From: Pedobacter sp. FW305-3-2-15-E-R2A2
Lineage (GTDB): Bacteria; Bacteroidota; Bacteroidia; Sphingobacteriales; Sphingobacteriaceae
Length of the DNA: 64,000 nt
Reading direction: 5' to 3'
Assembly (NCBI RefSeq): GCF_038446955.1
Contig: NZ_CP151803.1
Location: 1,178,001 to 1,242,000 of the forward strand
Made by a program: the position numbers and the translations under genes. The notes below the pieces were generated by a model that saw nothing but the letters and a program-made list of their open reading frames with translations, did not search any database and had not been told where the DNA came from. Positions 1 to 11,195 of this stretch are shown piece by piece. How positions within the stretch are numbered: position 1 is the stretch's first letter; the number at the start of each line of letters is the position of its first letter.

Positions 1-38
1 ACATGAACTTGGATGATCTTTATGGACTTGATTCGTAG
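1..38 (+). CDS. possible 3' end of an upstream gene (partial)
   Basis: One frame is open from the left edge and ends at a TAG at 36-38, giving a C-terminal tail MNLDDLYGLDS. It could be the end of a gene lying mostly outside the window, perhaps a partner of the gene at 168. Twelve codons are too few to identify anything, and an open frame this short can occur by chance. Confidence 0.25.
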   Translation, partial: MNLDDLYGLDS

Positions 39-167
39 GTTGACGAGTTGGCTAAAATTTAAGTTGTAAATTTTGTACATTTATTTTCTTAATTATTAAT
101 ATAAATTCTTTTTAATGTGTAAATTAGGCCTACGCAGCAAGGAGCTAAGCATCAAATAAAAAAGGAT

Positions 168-831
168 ATGATATCAGATAGAGAAAGAAGAGAATTTACG
201 CAAACCATATCGGAATCTATGTATACTACGAGACCTGGGCTGATTTTAGGGTTTCATGGTTGCGACGAAAGCCTGGTATCAGAAGTACTGATGGGGAAAA
301 CAATACTTCGTAAGAGTACTAACAAGTACGACTGGTTGGGACATGGTGTTTATATGTGGGACAATAGTCCGGCAAGAGCATTAGAATTTGCCGAGTTTTT
401 AAAAGCCAATCCCGGCAAGTCGATAAGACCTGTGAAAAATCCGGCTGTAATCGGGGCAATACTTAATCTGGGCTTTTGTCTTGACTTGTTGGATTATCAG
501 CATCTTTCCTTTATAAAAGATGCACACGATATGTTAAGCGTCTTGCATAAGCAACTAAGATAAAGATATGCCGGTAAATATTCCCTTAGGAAAAAACAAT
601 GATTTATTACTCCGGGAATTAGATTGTGCAGTAATTGAGAATTTGCATTTTTTTAGAGATCAAATGGCTGTTCAACCATTTGATTCCATTAGAGGAGTGT
701 TTTCAGAAGGCGAAGAGCTGTATGAAAATGCGGGCTTTAAAGAAAAAGATCACATCTGTATCAGAAATCCCAATTGTATCAAAGGGTATTTTCTTCCAAT
801 AATGGAAAATATGAAATATCAAAAAGTATAG
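168..831 (+). pseudogene. conserved hypothetical protein of HGxYxW type, frameshifted
   Basis: Two adjacent reading frames (168-563 and 568-831) together look like one protein of about 220 residues. The first half has FHGCDESL near the start and DWLGHGVYMWDNSPARALEFA around residues 52-72. The second half has LRELDCAVIENLH, FDSIRGVFSEG, LYENAGF and ICIRNPNCIKGYFLP. From memory this order belongs to a single-chain family of uncharacterised proteins with an ADP-ribosyltransferase-like look; that fold is inference. The frame changes by one base within 556-563, where frame 1 meets TAA at 561 and the second frame opens at 559. It may be a real inactivation, a sequencing error or, less likely, programmed +1 frameshifting. 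Confidence 0.6.
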
Positions 832-840
832 CGAATTAGA

Positions 841-871
841 AATAACAGGAAGTTTAAAACTTCCTGTTATT
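841..871. terminator. bidirectional hairpin terminator
   Basis: A 31-nt near-perfect palindrome: AATAACAGGAAGTTT, one centre base, then its reverse complement. It sits between the end of the broken gene at 831 and the end of the convergent GH27 gene at 911, so it can stop transcription from both sides. Confidence 0.6.
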
Positions 872-910
872 AAGATCGCTGTTTTATTAAGGTTCCCGTC
901 GAAAAGACCT

Positions 911-2140
911 TTACTTTTCGGATTGAAAGATGTTAAAAGGAATTAATTTTCCTTTGATTTTCAACGTGATGACACCATGTGCAGGAAGCTCAAAATTCTG
1001 TGTTGTGCTTTTCGTTGCAGGATAGTCTTTATGTTTCCATAAGTCCCTTATCGTATAATTGTGGCTGAGGTCAAAGCCCAAACTTTCCATATGGAGATCA
1101 ATTGAAGCACTTTTGTCCGACCTGTTCAACAAGGTTACGGCAACCAGCCCACTCATGGTCGAAACCAATGGTTTTGCCCAAATTTCCAGTTCTCCGGATT
1201 TCTTTAACCTGCGTGCCTGATAGCCAAGCTTGTCCTGATTGAGAGCAATGACCTCTGCATTGGTAACCAGGCTCAGCGTTTCTTTGGAAATTGTCCTCAG
1301 GTCATTGCCCAGTAATAGTGGAGAGTTCATCATGGCCCACATACTGAAATGTGATTTATCTTCTTCGTAGCTCATGCCACGGCCAACCTGCAGCATATCC
1401 ATATCATTCACATGACCGGGAGAACTATATTTCCATAGATCTGCATTCTTATCTATAATGTTTAAAATGGATTCAAATTTATTGTTAATATCGCCGGAGA
1501 TCCGCCAGGAATCTGCAATTTCAATCGCCCATTTTCCCGGAAACTGCCAACGACAGATATTGAATAAAGCCTCTTTTTTTATCTTTTTAATGTGATTTGC
1601 GATTTGTGTATAACGCATCTCTTCATCTAAGCCCAGCTTTTCGCCACCACACCAATCGACCTTAATGAAATCATAGCCCCAGGTTTTAAGCATCAGGTTT
1701 AAATCCTGTTCATCATGGCCATAAAGTCCGGAGCCCACTCCAATCGTATCCTTATCCCATATCGATGCACAGGTATTGATGCCCGCATCTGAATATATTC
1801 CTGCTTTAAGTCCTTTACCATGGATGTAATCTGCAAGGGCCTTCATTCCGGAAGGAAAACGTTTGCTATGTACCAGCAGTTCTCCTTTTTCATTTCTACC
1901 TCCAAAAAATCCGTCATCCATATTGATAAAATTATAACCGGCCTTTTTAAGTCCGGTAAGGACCATCGCATCAGCTTGGGCCTTCATCACCTGTTCACTG
2001 ATGTCTACCCGGAAATTATTCCAGCTGGACCAGCCCATCATTGGCGTCTTTGGATGTGGAGATGGTTCTTGCGCGTAGAGGAAGCAGGGGGCGAGGATTA
2101 AAGTAAGGATCAGTCGGTAGAAAATGGTTTTGTGGATCAT
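911..2140 (-). CDS. GH27 alpha-galactosidase, secreted
   Basis: Hydrolyses terminal alpha-galactosides (family knowledge). A signal peptide covers residues 1-23 (hydrophobic run ending LYA-Q). The GH27 barrel follows, with MMGWSSWNNF (34-43), NMDDGF (73-78), GIYSDAG (114-120), and DFIKVDWCGG, whose Asp162 is the expected nucleophile. The expected acid/base is Asp217 in WRISGDIN. A C-terminal beta domain starts near residue 330. The length of 409 aa is normal for a bacterial GH27. It is transcribed divergently from the GH97/GH78 pair across a 166-bp gap holding an interrupted inverted repeat, which suggests common control. GH27 also contains isomalto-dextranases and N-acetylgalactosaminidases, so the substrate is not certain. 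Confidence 0.9.
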   Translation of the reverse strand: MIHKTIFYRLILTLILAPCFLYAQEPSPHPKTPMMGWSSWNNFRVDISEQVMKAQADAMVLTGLKKAGYNFINMDDGFFGGRNEKGELLVHSKRFPSGMKALADYIHGKGLKAGIYSDAGINTCASIWDKDTIGVGSGLYGHDEQDLNLMLKTWGYDFIKVDWCGGEKLGLDEEMRYTQIANHIKKIKKEALFNICRWQFPGKWAIEIADSWRISGDINNKFESILNIIDKNADLWKYSSPGHVNDMDMLQVGRGMSYEEDKSHFSMWAMMNSPLLLGNDLRTISKETLSLVTNAEVIALNQDKLGYQARRLKKSGELEIWAKPLVSTMSGLVAVTLLNRSDKSASIDLHMESLGFDLSHNYTIRDLWKHKDYPATKSTTQNFELPAHGVITLKIKGKLIPFNIFQSEK

Positions 2141-2176
2141 GGCCTAAAGTTAGGGACAAGTATCGAAATCAGGAAA

Positions 2177-2230
2177 GATTAAATCGGCTCAATTCTCACC
2201 ATAAATGAAAGGGAATTGTTAGATTTAATC
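2177..2230. promoter_or_regulatory. interrupted inverted repeat between divergent glycosidase genes
   Basis: GATTAAATC (2177-2185) is the exact reverse complement of GATTTAATC (2222-2230). Nested inside, CAATTC (2190-2195) matches GAATTG (2213-2218). The centre is 17 nt. It lies in the 166-bp spacer between GH27 and GH97, so it may be an operator shared by both, or an RNA hairpin in one leader. Confidence 0.4.
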
Positions 2231-2306
2231 CTTTTCAAGAATCTGGTATATAGGGTTTTGAGTGTTGGTGTTGTGGGTATATCAGGATGATATAAAAACA
2301 TTTAAA

Positions 2307-4271
2307 ATGAGATATTTAATTTCAACATTCGTATTTATCATGTTGTTTACCGGCCAGATGAAATCGGCGACAGCAAAAGATTTTATTCTGGAATCGCCTG
2401 ACAAAAAATTGAAGGCAACAGTGACCATTAACGGTGGTTTAAGCTATAGCCTGGCCTACATGGGGAAAGTCTACCTGCTGCCATCGGCGATAGGAATGAC
2501 CCTGGCGGACGGAAAAGTATGGGACGGAAAGTCAAAATTAATTCGCTCCGGCACTTCGCAGACAGACCGCATACTCCAGCCCTTGTATGGAATCCGGGCC
2601 AAATTACGGGAGCATTACAAGGAACTGATCCTGGAGTTCTCAGGTGATTATTCCGTCATATTCCGGGTATATAATGAAGGTTTTGCTTATAGGTTTCGGA
2701 CTTCATTAAAAGACAGTTTGGTACTGAAATCAGAGCAATCGGAATTTCGGTTTAACGGAGATTATCAATGTTATTTTCATCCGGCACTCTCTGAAGCAGA
2801 TTACCGTTTGAATAAACTCTCTGAGGTGCAACAACCCAATTATTCCAGTATGCCGCTACTCCTGAAAACACCTGATGAACTGAACATCATGATTCACGAG
2901 TCCGATGTAATGGATTATCCTTGTATGAGCCTGTCTTCGTCGGGAACAACTGAAAACAGGTTGATGGGCAACCATGCGGCTTATCCGAAGCGGGTAGAAA
3001 AAGGAGGTCATGCAAATTTCAACCTGCTGGTTAAAGAAAGAGAAGACCATATTGCCAGAACAAAAGGCCCACGCAGTTTCCCATGGAGATTGATCAGTTT
3101 TGAAAAAGAAGATGGAAAAATCCTTGCTAATCAGCTGGTGTATTTGCTCGCTGCAACGTCTGTAATAAAAGAAACGGCCTGGATTAAACCAGGAAAGGTG
3201 GCCTGGGACTGGTGGAATGCATTAAATCTTTCAGGAGTTGATTTTAAGACGGGCTTCAATACGGAGACGTATAAATATTTTATTGATTTCGCAGCGCGTA
3301 ACGGTATTGAATACATCAACCTTGATGAAGGATGGAGCGACCAGTTTGACCTGATGAAGATCACTGATAAACTGGATATGCCGGAACTGATCCGCTATGC
3401 CAAAGAGAAAAAAGTAGGCATCATTCTATGGTGTGTCTGGTATACGCTCGACAGGCAGATGATCCCCGCATTGGATCAGTTTGAAAAATGGGGAATCAAT
3501 GGACTGAAGGTCGACTTTATGGACCGGGACGACCAGGTGGTGGTGAATTTTCAGGAACGCCTGCTCAAAGAAGCTGCCAGCAGAAAGTTGCTGGTCAATT
3601 ACCATGGCGCTTATCATCCCAATGGGATGGAACGGACTTATCCGAACTATATCAATACGGAAGGGGTAAAGGGGCTGGAATGGAACAAGTTTGATGCAGG
3701 AGGGACTTTACCGCAGACTGATGTGACAATTCCCTTTATCAGGATGTTTGCCGGAGCAATGGATTACACACCGGGTGCGATGCAGAATTACAATAAAGCA
3801 GATTGGAAACAGATTTTTGACAGGCCGATGAGCCAGGGAACACGCTGCCATCAGCTGGCGATGTATACGGTATATTATGCCCCGCTTCAGATGTTGGCGG
3901 ATGCACCCACTGCTTATGAAAAAGAACCGGAATACCTGAAGTATTTGTCGGGGATCCCTACAGTATGGGATGATATTTTTCCGCTGAACAGCAAAATAGG
4001 GGAATATGTTTGCGTAGCCAGAAAGAAAGACAAGACCTGGTTTATGGGAGCAATGACCAATTGGAGCCCAAGAACGCTAAACGTAAACCTTGACTTTCTG
4101 GACCCTGATCAAAGCTATCAGGCTGAAATTTTTATGGATGGGCCGAATGCGGAAAGGGTGGGCAGTGATTACCGTCGGGTAGTGAAAACGGTTAAAAAGG
4201 GCGATGAAATAAAACTGGAGATGGCAGCCGGCGGCGGTTGGTCTGCGAGGTTCAGTTTAATCAACAAATAA
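2307..4271 (+). CDS. GH97 glycoside hydrolase, retaining (alpha-galactosidase-like)
   Basis: A secreted alpha-glycosidase. I chose the ATG at 2307 because it opens directly onto a signal peptide (MRYLISTFVF through SATA, ~23 aa); the longer frame starts with a GTG at 2262. Domains in order: N-terminal beta-sandwich, (beta/alpha)8 barrel, C-terminal beta-sandwich; 654 aa fits GH97. The catalytic pattern is that of retaining GH97 enzymes: Asp403 in GLKVDFMD as nucleophile and Glu458 in GLEWNKF. Their 55-residue spacing is the same as in BtGH97b (D415/E470). The Glu residues used by inverting SusB are missing (YHGAY in place of AHEAV). Its stop lies one base before the start of the GH78 gene, so the two are probably translationally coupled. 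Confidence 0.9.
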   Translation: MRYLISTFVFIMLFTGQMKSATAKDFILESPDKKLKATVTINGGLSYSLAYMGKVYLLPSAIGMTLADGKVWDGKSKLIRSGTSQTDRILQPLYGIRAKLREHYKELILEFSGDYSVIFRVYNEGFAYRFRTSLKDSLVLKSEQSEFRFNGDYQCYFHPALSEADYRLNKLSEVQQPNYSSMPLLLKTPDELNIMIHESDVMDYPCMSLSSSGTTENRLMGNHAAYPKRVEKGGHANFNLLVKEREDHIARTKGPRSFPWRLISFEKEDGKILANQLVYLLAATSVIKETAWIKPGKVAWDWWNALNLSGVDFKTGFNTETYKYFIDFAARNGIEYINLDEGWSDQFDLMKITDKLDMPELIRYAKEKKVGIILWCVWYTLDRQMIPALDQFEKWGINGLKVDFMDRDDQVVVNFQERLLKEAASRKLLVNYHGAYHPNGMERTYPNYINTEGVKGLEWNKFDAGGTLPQTDVTIPFIRMFAGAMDYTPGAMQNYNKADWKQIFDRPMSQGTRCHQLAMYTVYYAPLQMLADAPTAYEKEPEYLKYLSGIPTVWDDIFPLNSKIGEYVCVARKKDKTWFMGAMTNWSPRTLNVNLDFLDPDQSYQAEIFMDGPNAERVGSDYRRVVKTVKKGDEIKLEMAAGGGWSARFSLINK

Positions 4272-4272
4272 G

Positions 4273-6651
4273 ATGAAAGGAAGAAAAAAATTAATGTTCA
4301 TAGGGATGCTGTTTGCGGTTACGCTAAGCCGGGCACAGGATATAGCCATTAATCCTGCTTTGCTCAAGGAATCCTGGTCTGCTTCCTGGATTACCAAACC
4401 AGGTGCTGCGCAGCGGGAATATGGAGTTTACCACTTTAGAAAGCATTTTTCATTGCCGGCAGTACCCGCATCTTTTGTGGTACACCTTAGCGCTGATAAT
4501 CGATACCGTTTATTTGTAAACGGACAGCCGGTATGTTCAGGCCCTGCAAGAGGCGACCTCTTCAATTGGTATTTTGAAAGTCTGGATATTGCCCGCTATT
4601 TAAAACAGGGCAACAATGTAATTGCAGCAGAGGTTTGGAACATGGGGGCGCTCGCTCCGGTGGCGCAGATCTCTAATCAGACGGGTTTTTTGATGCAAGG
4701 GAATACCCTGGCGGAGTCCATGGTCAATACGGATGATTCCTGGAAGGTCTTGCAGAATAAAGCGTATTCCCCAACCTCCCTGGATAACGGAGAAAGGTTA
4801 AGGGCATATATGGTGGTTGGACCTGGAGATCATGTAAAGGGGGATGTATATCCATGGGGCTGGGAAATGCCCGGATTTGATGATGCTTCATGGATTGCCG
4901 CTAAAGGTATTGCCGCCCCCGTCCCGGTGGGGTATGGGACAGATAATTTATGGACTTTAAAGCCAAGAAATATCCCTTTGTTCACAGAACATATTTCCAG
5001 ATTCAGCAGCATCAGAAGAAGTACGGACAACATCGCTTCTGCCGGCTTCTTAACCGGTAAACAGCCGATAAAGATTTCAGCACATCAGACGGTTAAAATT
5101 TTGCTGGATCACGAAGTAAATTGTATCGGCTATCCGGAATTGCGGGTAACTGGAGGCAAGGGGGCGCTGATTAAGCTGACTTATGCAGAGGCCCTGGTTG
5201 ATAAAGACCGGAATAAGGGCAACAGAAATGAAATTGATGGGAAGGAAATTATAGGCAATTACGATGTATTTATTGCAGAGGGTGGCAGAGGCCGAAGGTT
5301 TCGCCCGCTTTGGCTGCGTACTTACCGCTATGTGGAAATGGAAATCAGTACGGGGGATGAAGCGCTGCTTATTGATGATTTTTATGGAATGATGACCGGT
5401 TATCCGTTGGAAATGAAGGCCTCCTTTAGCAGCAGTGACCCTTCATTGGAGGAGATTTGGAAGGTAGGCTGGCGTACCGCACAGCTTTGTGCGGGCGACC
5501 TGTATTACGATTGCCCTTATTACGAACAGCTCCAGTATACGGGAGATAGCAGGATTCAGGCGTTGATTTCTTTGTATCTGACTGGTGATGACCGTTTAAT
5601 GCGCAAAGCAATTCTGGATTTTTACCATTCAAGAACCCCCGAAGGACTTACGCAGGGACGCTATCCAAGCAACCGTTTACAGATCATTCCACCCTTCTCA
5701 CTATTCTGGGTCTCGATGATCCATGATTACTGGATGCATAAAAGGGATGACGAATTTGTCAGGCAATTTCTGCCGGCCATTAACGAGGTAATGTCCTGGT
5801 ACATGGAGCGAAGGGATGCCGCAATCGGAATGCTGGGACCGATGAAGTGGTGGAACTTTACAGACTGGGATAATTTTGACGATTGGGGCGTAGCGCCCGG
5901 AGCTGCACATGGTGGTTCTGCGATTATTTCTTTACAGGCTGCCTATACGATGGACCAGGCTGCGGAGCTGTTTTCGGCATTTGGAAAAAGTGCAGAAGGA
6001 AGCGGTTTTCTAAATGCTGCTGAATTGCTGAAGTCAGCCACTTATCGCAAATGTTATGATCCGGCAAAAGGACTTTTAGGGGATACGCCTGATCAGTCTT
6101 CCTTTAGTCAGCATGCCGGAATCTGGGCGATACTTAGCGGAACGGTGAAAAATATGCAGGCAAAGGAGCTGATGCAGCGCTTGCTTTCTGATCAATCCAT
6201 TGGTCAGGTGACCTTCTTTTACCGCTTTTACCTGGCACAGGCGATGAAGAAAGCAGGAGTAGCAGATCAATATTACGGACAGCTCGGCCCCTGGCGAAAA
6301 ATGCTTGCCCTGGGCCTGAGTACTTTTGCGGAAAAGCCCGAACCGGCCCGTTCAGATTGTCATGCCTGGAGTGCCAGCCCTGATTATGATTTCCTGTCGA
6401 CCATTTGTGGGATCATGCCGGATGCTCCGGGTTTTAAAAAGGTGAGGATCGCGCCTGCTTTAGCAGGGTTGAAATGGATTAAAGGGAATATGCCACATCC
6501 TGATGGCATGATCTCGGTTGCAGTAAAACGGAATGCTAAAGATTCGGGCATCAAAGCGATAGTGGTATTGCCGGAAAAACTGGAAGGTGTATTTGTCTGG
6601 ATGGGAAAAGAAATCAAACTGCATGGAGGCAAACAGGAGTTTAACTTATAA
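4273..6651 (+). CDS. GH78 alpha-L-rhamnosidase-like protein
   Basis: Expected to remove alpha-L-rhamnose from plant or bacterial glycans in the periplasm. The signal peptide is residues 1-21 (ends SRA-QD). An N-terminal carbohydrate-binding beta domain contains SADNRYRLFVNGQPVCSGPARGD, typical of GH78. The (alpha/alpha)6 barrel begins around residue 380 with DLYYDCPYYEQLQYTGDSR, where the conserved Glu is the likely general acid, and continues with WWNFTDWDNFDDWGVAPG. The C-terminal beta domain has the usual SDCHAWSASPDYDF. The length of 792 aa is normal. It is encoded one base after the GH97 stop, in the same operon. Rhamnosidase activity follows from the family and was not tested. Confidence 0.87.
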   Translation: MKGRKKLMFIGMLFAVTLSRAQDIAINPALLKESWSASWITKPGAAQREYGVYHFRKHFSLPAVPASFVVHLSADNRYRLFVNGQPVCSGPARGDLFNWYFESLDIARYLKQGNNVIAAEVWNMGALAPVAQISNQTGFLMQGNTLAESMVNTDDSWKVLQNKAYSPTSLDNGERLRAYMVVGPGDHVKGDVYPWGWEMPGFDDASWIAAKGIAAPVPVGYGTDNLWTLKPRNIPLFTEHISRFSSIRRSTDNIASAGFLTGKQPIKISAHQTVKILLDHEVNCIGYPELRVTGGKGALIKLTYAEALVDKDRNKGNRNEIDGKEIIGNYDVFIAEGGRGRRFRPLWLRTYRYVEMEISTGDEALLIDDFYGMMTGYPLEMKASFSSSDPSLEEIWKVGWRTAQLCAGDLYYDCPYYEQLQYTGDSRIQALISLYLTGDDRLMRKAILDFYHSRTPEGLTQGRYPSNRLQIIPPFSLFWVSMIHDYWMHKRDDEFVRQFLPAINEVMSWYMERRDAAIGMLGPMKWWNFTDWDNFDDWGVAPGAAHGGSAIISLQAAYTMDQAAELFSAFGKSAEGSGFLNAAELLKSATYRKCYDPAKGLLGDTPDQSSFSQHAGIWAILSGTVKNMQAKELMQRLLSDQSIGQVTFFYRFYLAQAMKKAGVADQYYGQLGPWRKMLALGLSTFAEKPEPARSDCHAWSASPDYDFLSTICGIMPDAPGFKKVRIAPALAGLKWIKGNMPHPDGMISVAVKRNAKDSGIKAIVVLPEKLEGVFVWMGKEIKLHGGKQEFNL

Positions 6652-6663
6652 CCTGTTCACAAA

Positions 6664-6691
6664 AAAGGCTATCTGATGAGGGATAGCCTTT
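6664..6691. terminator. hairpin terminator after the GH97-GH78 operon
   Basis: AAAGGCTATC (6664-6673) pairs with GATAGCCTTT (6682-6691) over 10 bp. It lies 12 bases after the GH78 stop. The flanking A and T runs are short, so it is a moderate terminator. Confidence 0.6.
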
Positions 6692-6751
6692 AATAACCAA
6701 AGTGTAAATTAAACGAGTACTTAAATGTTTGTGCTTCGCAGCATGAAACCT

Positions 6752-6785
6752 TAAAAAAAGCAGCTTGCAATGAGTAAACAAGCTG
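6752..6785 (-). terminator. intrinsic terminator of the tRNA-like transcript
   Basis: CAGCTTG (6761-6767) pairs with CAAGCTG (6779-6785). On the minus strand the hairpin is followed by a seven-base U run (A run at 6753-6759). It lies about 50 nt past the 3' end of the tRNA-like gene, so the primary transcript would carry a structured tail of 6786-6837, including a CTAA/TTAG plus TGG/CCA hairpin. Confidence 0.65.
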
Positions 6786-6837
6786 TCAAAACATGGAAAA
6801 GTTTAAGCTCGACCTAATGGCTTTCGCTACCACTTAG

Positions 6838-6908
6838 ACGTCATGAGCGGAATCGAACCGCCATTCTAGGTTTATGAAACCTGTGCCTCGCCACTCGGCC
6901 ACATGACT
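6838..6908 (-). tRNA. unusual tRNA with CAU anticodon (tRNA-Met-like)
   Basis: The minus strand folds as a cloverleaf. The acceptor stem is AGTCATG with CATGACG (six pairs and an A-G mismatch at 1-72). The D arm has a 3-bp GCC/GGC stem and loop GAGTGGCGA. The anticodon loop is TTCATAA (CAT at 6874-6876) on a 4-bp stem, with a C-A mismatch at its base. The variable loop is short, and the T arm is G-GCGG-TTCGATT-CCGC-T. CCA is not encoded and the discriminator base would be U. Length is about 71 nt, shorter than usual. The short D stem and U discriminator recall tRNA-Cys more than tRNA-Met, so this could be a divergent Met/Ile2 tRNA, a tRNA with a changed anticodon, or a degenerate copy. Confidence 0.6.
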
Positions 6909-7101
6909 ATAACTGATCAGCTTTCCTGCTGCTGATGAAACAAATATAGATAATGTCTACTGAATTAGTAGTATTTATTTGTAATTTTATTTTTAATCCT
7001 TATGTTTACACTATTAAGCGCATTCAGAAGGGCATAGAGATGCTTTTTTAGGTAAAGCTTGACACAGATAACTAAGAAAAAACCAATTAAAAAAAAGAAC
7101 C

Positions 7102-7281
7102 ATGAGTAAATTTGCAAAACTAAAAGAAGTAGTAGCTGCGACAGAAGCAGATGTAGAAAAATTTTATAACGGTGGCAACAGTGCTGCAGGAACCAGAGTG
7201 CGTAAAGCTTTACAGGAGATCAAAGGTCTTGCTCAGGAAATCCGCACTGAGATCACGGAAAAGAAAAACGCTGCAAAATAA
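7102..7281 (+). CDS. Hc1-like histone H1 family mini-protein
   Basis: A 59-residue basic, helical protein starting MSKFAKLKEVVAATEADVEK and ending in a Lys/Ala-rich tail (EKKNAAK). It has GNSAAGTRVRKALQEIKGLAQ in the middle. This matches the short histone H1-like (Hc1) proteins common in Bacteroidota, thought to bind DNA and help pack the nucleoid. The ATG follows an A-rich leader, and the gene is monocistronic with a terminator right after it. Identification rests on recalled family sequence. Confidence 0.8.
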   Translation: MSKFAKLKEVVAATEADVEKFYNGGNSAAGTRVRKALQEIKGLAQEIRTEITEKKNAAK

Positions 7282-7292
7282 GCAGTATTATG

Positions 7293-9596
<2,304 letters not shown>

Positions 9597-9613
9597 GCCT
9601 TTAGCTCCCAATG

Positions 9614-9648
9614 AAAAGCCGTTTTGCTAAAAGTAAAACGGCTTTTTT
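9614..9648 (+). terminator. intrinsic terminator after SusB-like gene
   Basis: AAAAGCCGTTTT pairs with AAAACGGCTTTT around loop GCTAAAAGT, ending in a run of T (9642-9648). It starts 18 bases after the stop. Confidence 0.9.
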
Positions 9649-9818
9649 GTGAATTGACAAATGGTTCCGATTTGTATAGTTTCATTGGATATAAGTTTTG
9701 TGATTCAGAAGAAAAATGTAAAACTAAATGATTGCCAATTTCGCTTAATCATTTGGCAGGATTTCAGAATTAGTAAATCATATTGCAACTATCTTTACTA
9801 TAGCCAACTAAAACAAGT

Positions 9819-11147
9819 ATGAAAAAAAATATCCTGATGATCAGCTTAATGATCTTTCTTTCCTCTGCGGCCTTTGCCCAGAAGAACTACATCGAAGAAT
9901 CAAAAGAAACCAAAAGCAAGCGCATGCAATGGTGGGACGATGCCACTTTTGGCATGTTTATCCATTGGGGGATTTATTCCGTTCCCGCGGGGGAATACAA
10001 TGGTAAAGGTGGAGGAGCGGAATGGATCATGGAAACCCATAAAATTCCAACTGCGGAATATGAGAAATATGCCGCTCAGTTTAACCCTCAACAGTTTGAT
10101 GCGAAACAATGGGTCAATATTGCGAAAAATGCAGGGGTAAAATACATTGTGATCACTTCAAAACACCATGATGGTTTTAGCATGTGGGACAGTAATGTGA
10201 CCAAATACGACATTATGGACGCTTCTCCCTTTAAAAGAGACATCTTAAAAGAACTTTCTGATGCCTGTAAAGCTGCCGGAATTAAGTTTGCGCTGTACCA
10301 TTCTATTATGGACTGGCATCAGCCGGATGCGATGTCAAAAGGGTCTATCCATCAGAATACGGCCAACCCTGATTTCAACAAATACCGGGAAGAATATTTA
10401 AAGCCGCAACTCGCAGAGCTGATCAAAAAATACGATCCTGCAATCCTGTGGTTTGATGGAGAATGGATTCCGGAATGGACAGAAGAACAAGGTAAAGATC
10501 TTTACAATTACCTGCGCGGGATCAAGCCTTCCCTGATCATCAACAACAGGGTAGGGAAAGGTCGCGACGGCATGCAAGGCGTTAAGAAATATAAAGACGC
10601 CGCAGGTGATTATGATACCCCGGAACAGGAAATTCTGGCCGGAGCAGGACAAGATTATTGGGAAAGCTGTATGACGATCAATAACAACTGGGGATACGTG
10701 AAAGCTGACCATAACTGGAAGTCTGCACAGACCTTAATTGACAACCTGATAGACATTACCGCCAAAGGAGGAAACTACCTGTTAAATGTAGGCCCTTCTG
10801 CAGAAGGACTAATTCCTGGTCCAAGTGTGGAAAGGCTGACAGAAATGGGCGATTGGCTCAAAGTAAACAAAGAAGCCATTTATGCCACCAAAGGAGGAAA
10901 GACCTATAAAGAAGGAGAACACATTAAGTTTACCCAAAGTAACAATGGCAAATTCACTTATGCGATCTTTAATAAGGCAGAAAACAATGAGCTGCTGCTC
11001 AAAACGGTTCAACCAAAAGAAGGATCAAAAATTTATATGCTTGGTGTAAAAGAGCCATTGGTTTGGAGCAAAAAGGGAGACAATGTAGTCATCAAACTAC
11101 CTGCCGAACTGCCCTGCAAATACGCATGGGTAATCAAAATGGGCTAA
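9819..11147 (+). CDS. GH29 alpha-L-fucosidase
   Basis: Releases alpha-L-fucose from glycans. The signal peptide is residues 1-20 (ends AAFA-Q). The GH29 barrel shows MFIHWGIYSVPAGEY (46-60), YIVITSKHHDGFSMWDS (109-125), LYHSIMDWHQPD (159-170) and ILWFDGEW, whose Asp213 is the expected nucleophile. GGNYLLNVGPSAEGLIP follows, then a short C-terminal beta domain. The length of 442 aa is typical of the two-domain form. It stands alone, with its own ATG after a 220-bp spacer and a bidirectional terminator. With GH27, GH78 and the two GH97 enzymes it suggests breakdown of branched plant or microbial heteropolysaccharides. Confidence 0.92.
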   Translation: MKKNILMISLMIFLSSAAFAQKNYIEESKETKSKRMQWWDDATFGMFIHWGIYSVPAGEYNGKGGGAEWIMETHKIPTAEYEKYAAQFNPQQFDAKQWVNIAKNAGVKYIVITSKHHDGFSMWDSNVTKYDIMDASPFKRDILKELSDACKAAGIKFALYHSIMDWHQPDAMSKGSIHQNTANPDFNKYREEYLKPQLAELIKKYDPAILWFDGEWIPEWTEEQGKDLYNYLRGIKPSLIINNRVGKGRDGMQGVKKYKDAAGDYDTPEQEILAGAGQDYWESCMTINNNWGYVKADHNWKSAQTLIDNLIDITAKGGNYLLNVGPSAEGLIPGPSVERLTEMGDWLKVNKEAIYATKGGKTYKEGEHIKFTQSNNGKFTYAIFNKAENNELLLKTVQPKEGSKIYMLGVKEPLVWSKKGDNVVIKLPAELPCKYAWVIKMG

Positions 11148-11158
11148 GCTTTAACCTA

Positions 11159-11195
11159 AATAATATCCTGTTCCGCTAAGGAACAGGATATTATT
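11159..11195. terminator. bidirectional terminator
   Basis: AATAATATCCTGTTCC (11159-11174) and its exact complement (11180-11195) form a 16-bp stem with a 5-nt loop. It serves both the fucosidase and the convergent SRPBCC gene, whose stop lies inside the right arm. Confidence 0.85.

Noticed and set aside
2262..2306. 15-residue N-terminal extension of the retaining GH97
   Set aside because: It starts with GTG and would place polar and aromatic residues ahead of a standard signal peptide; the ATG at 2307 is better.
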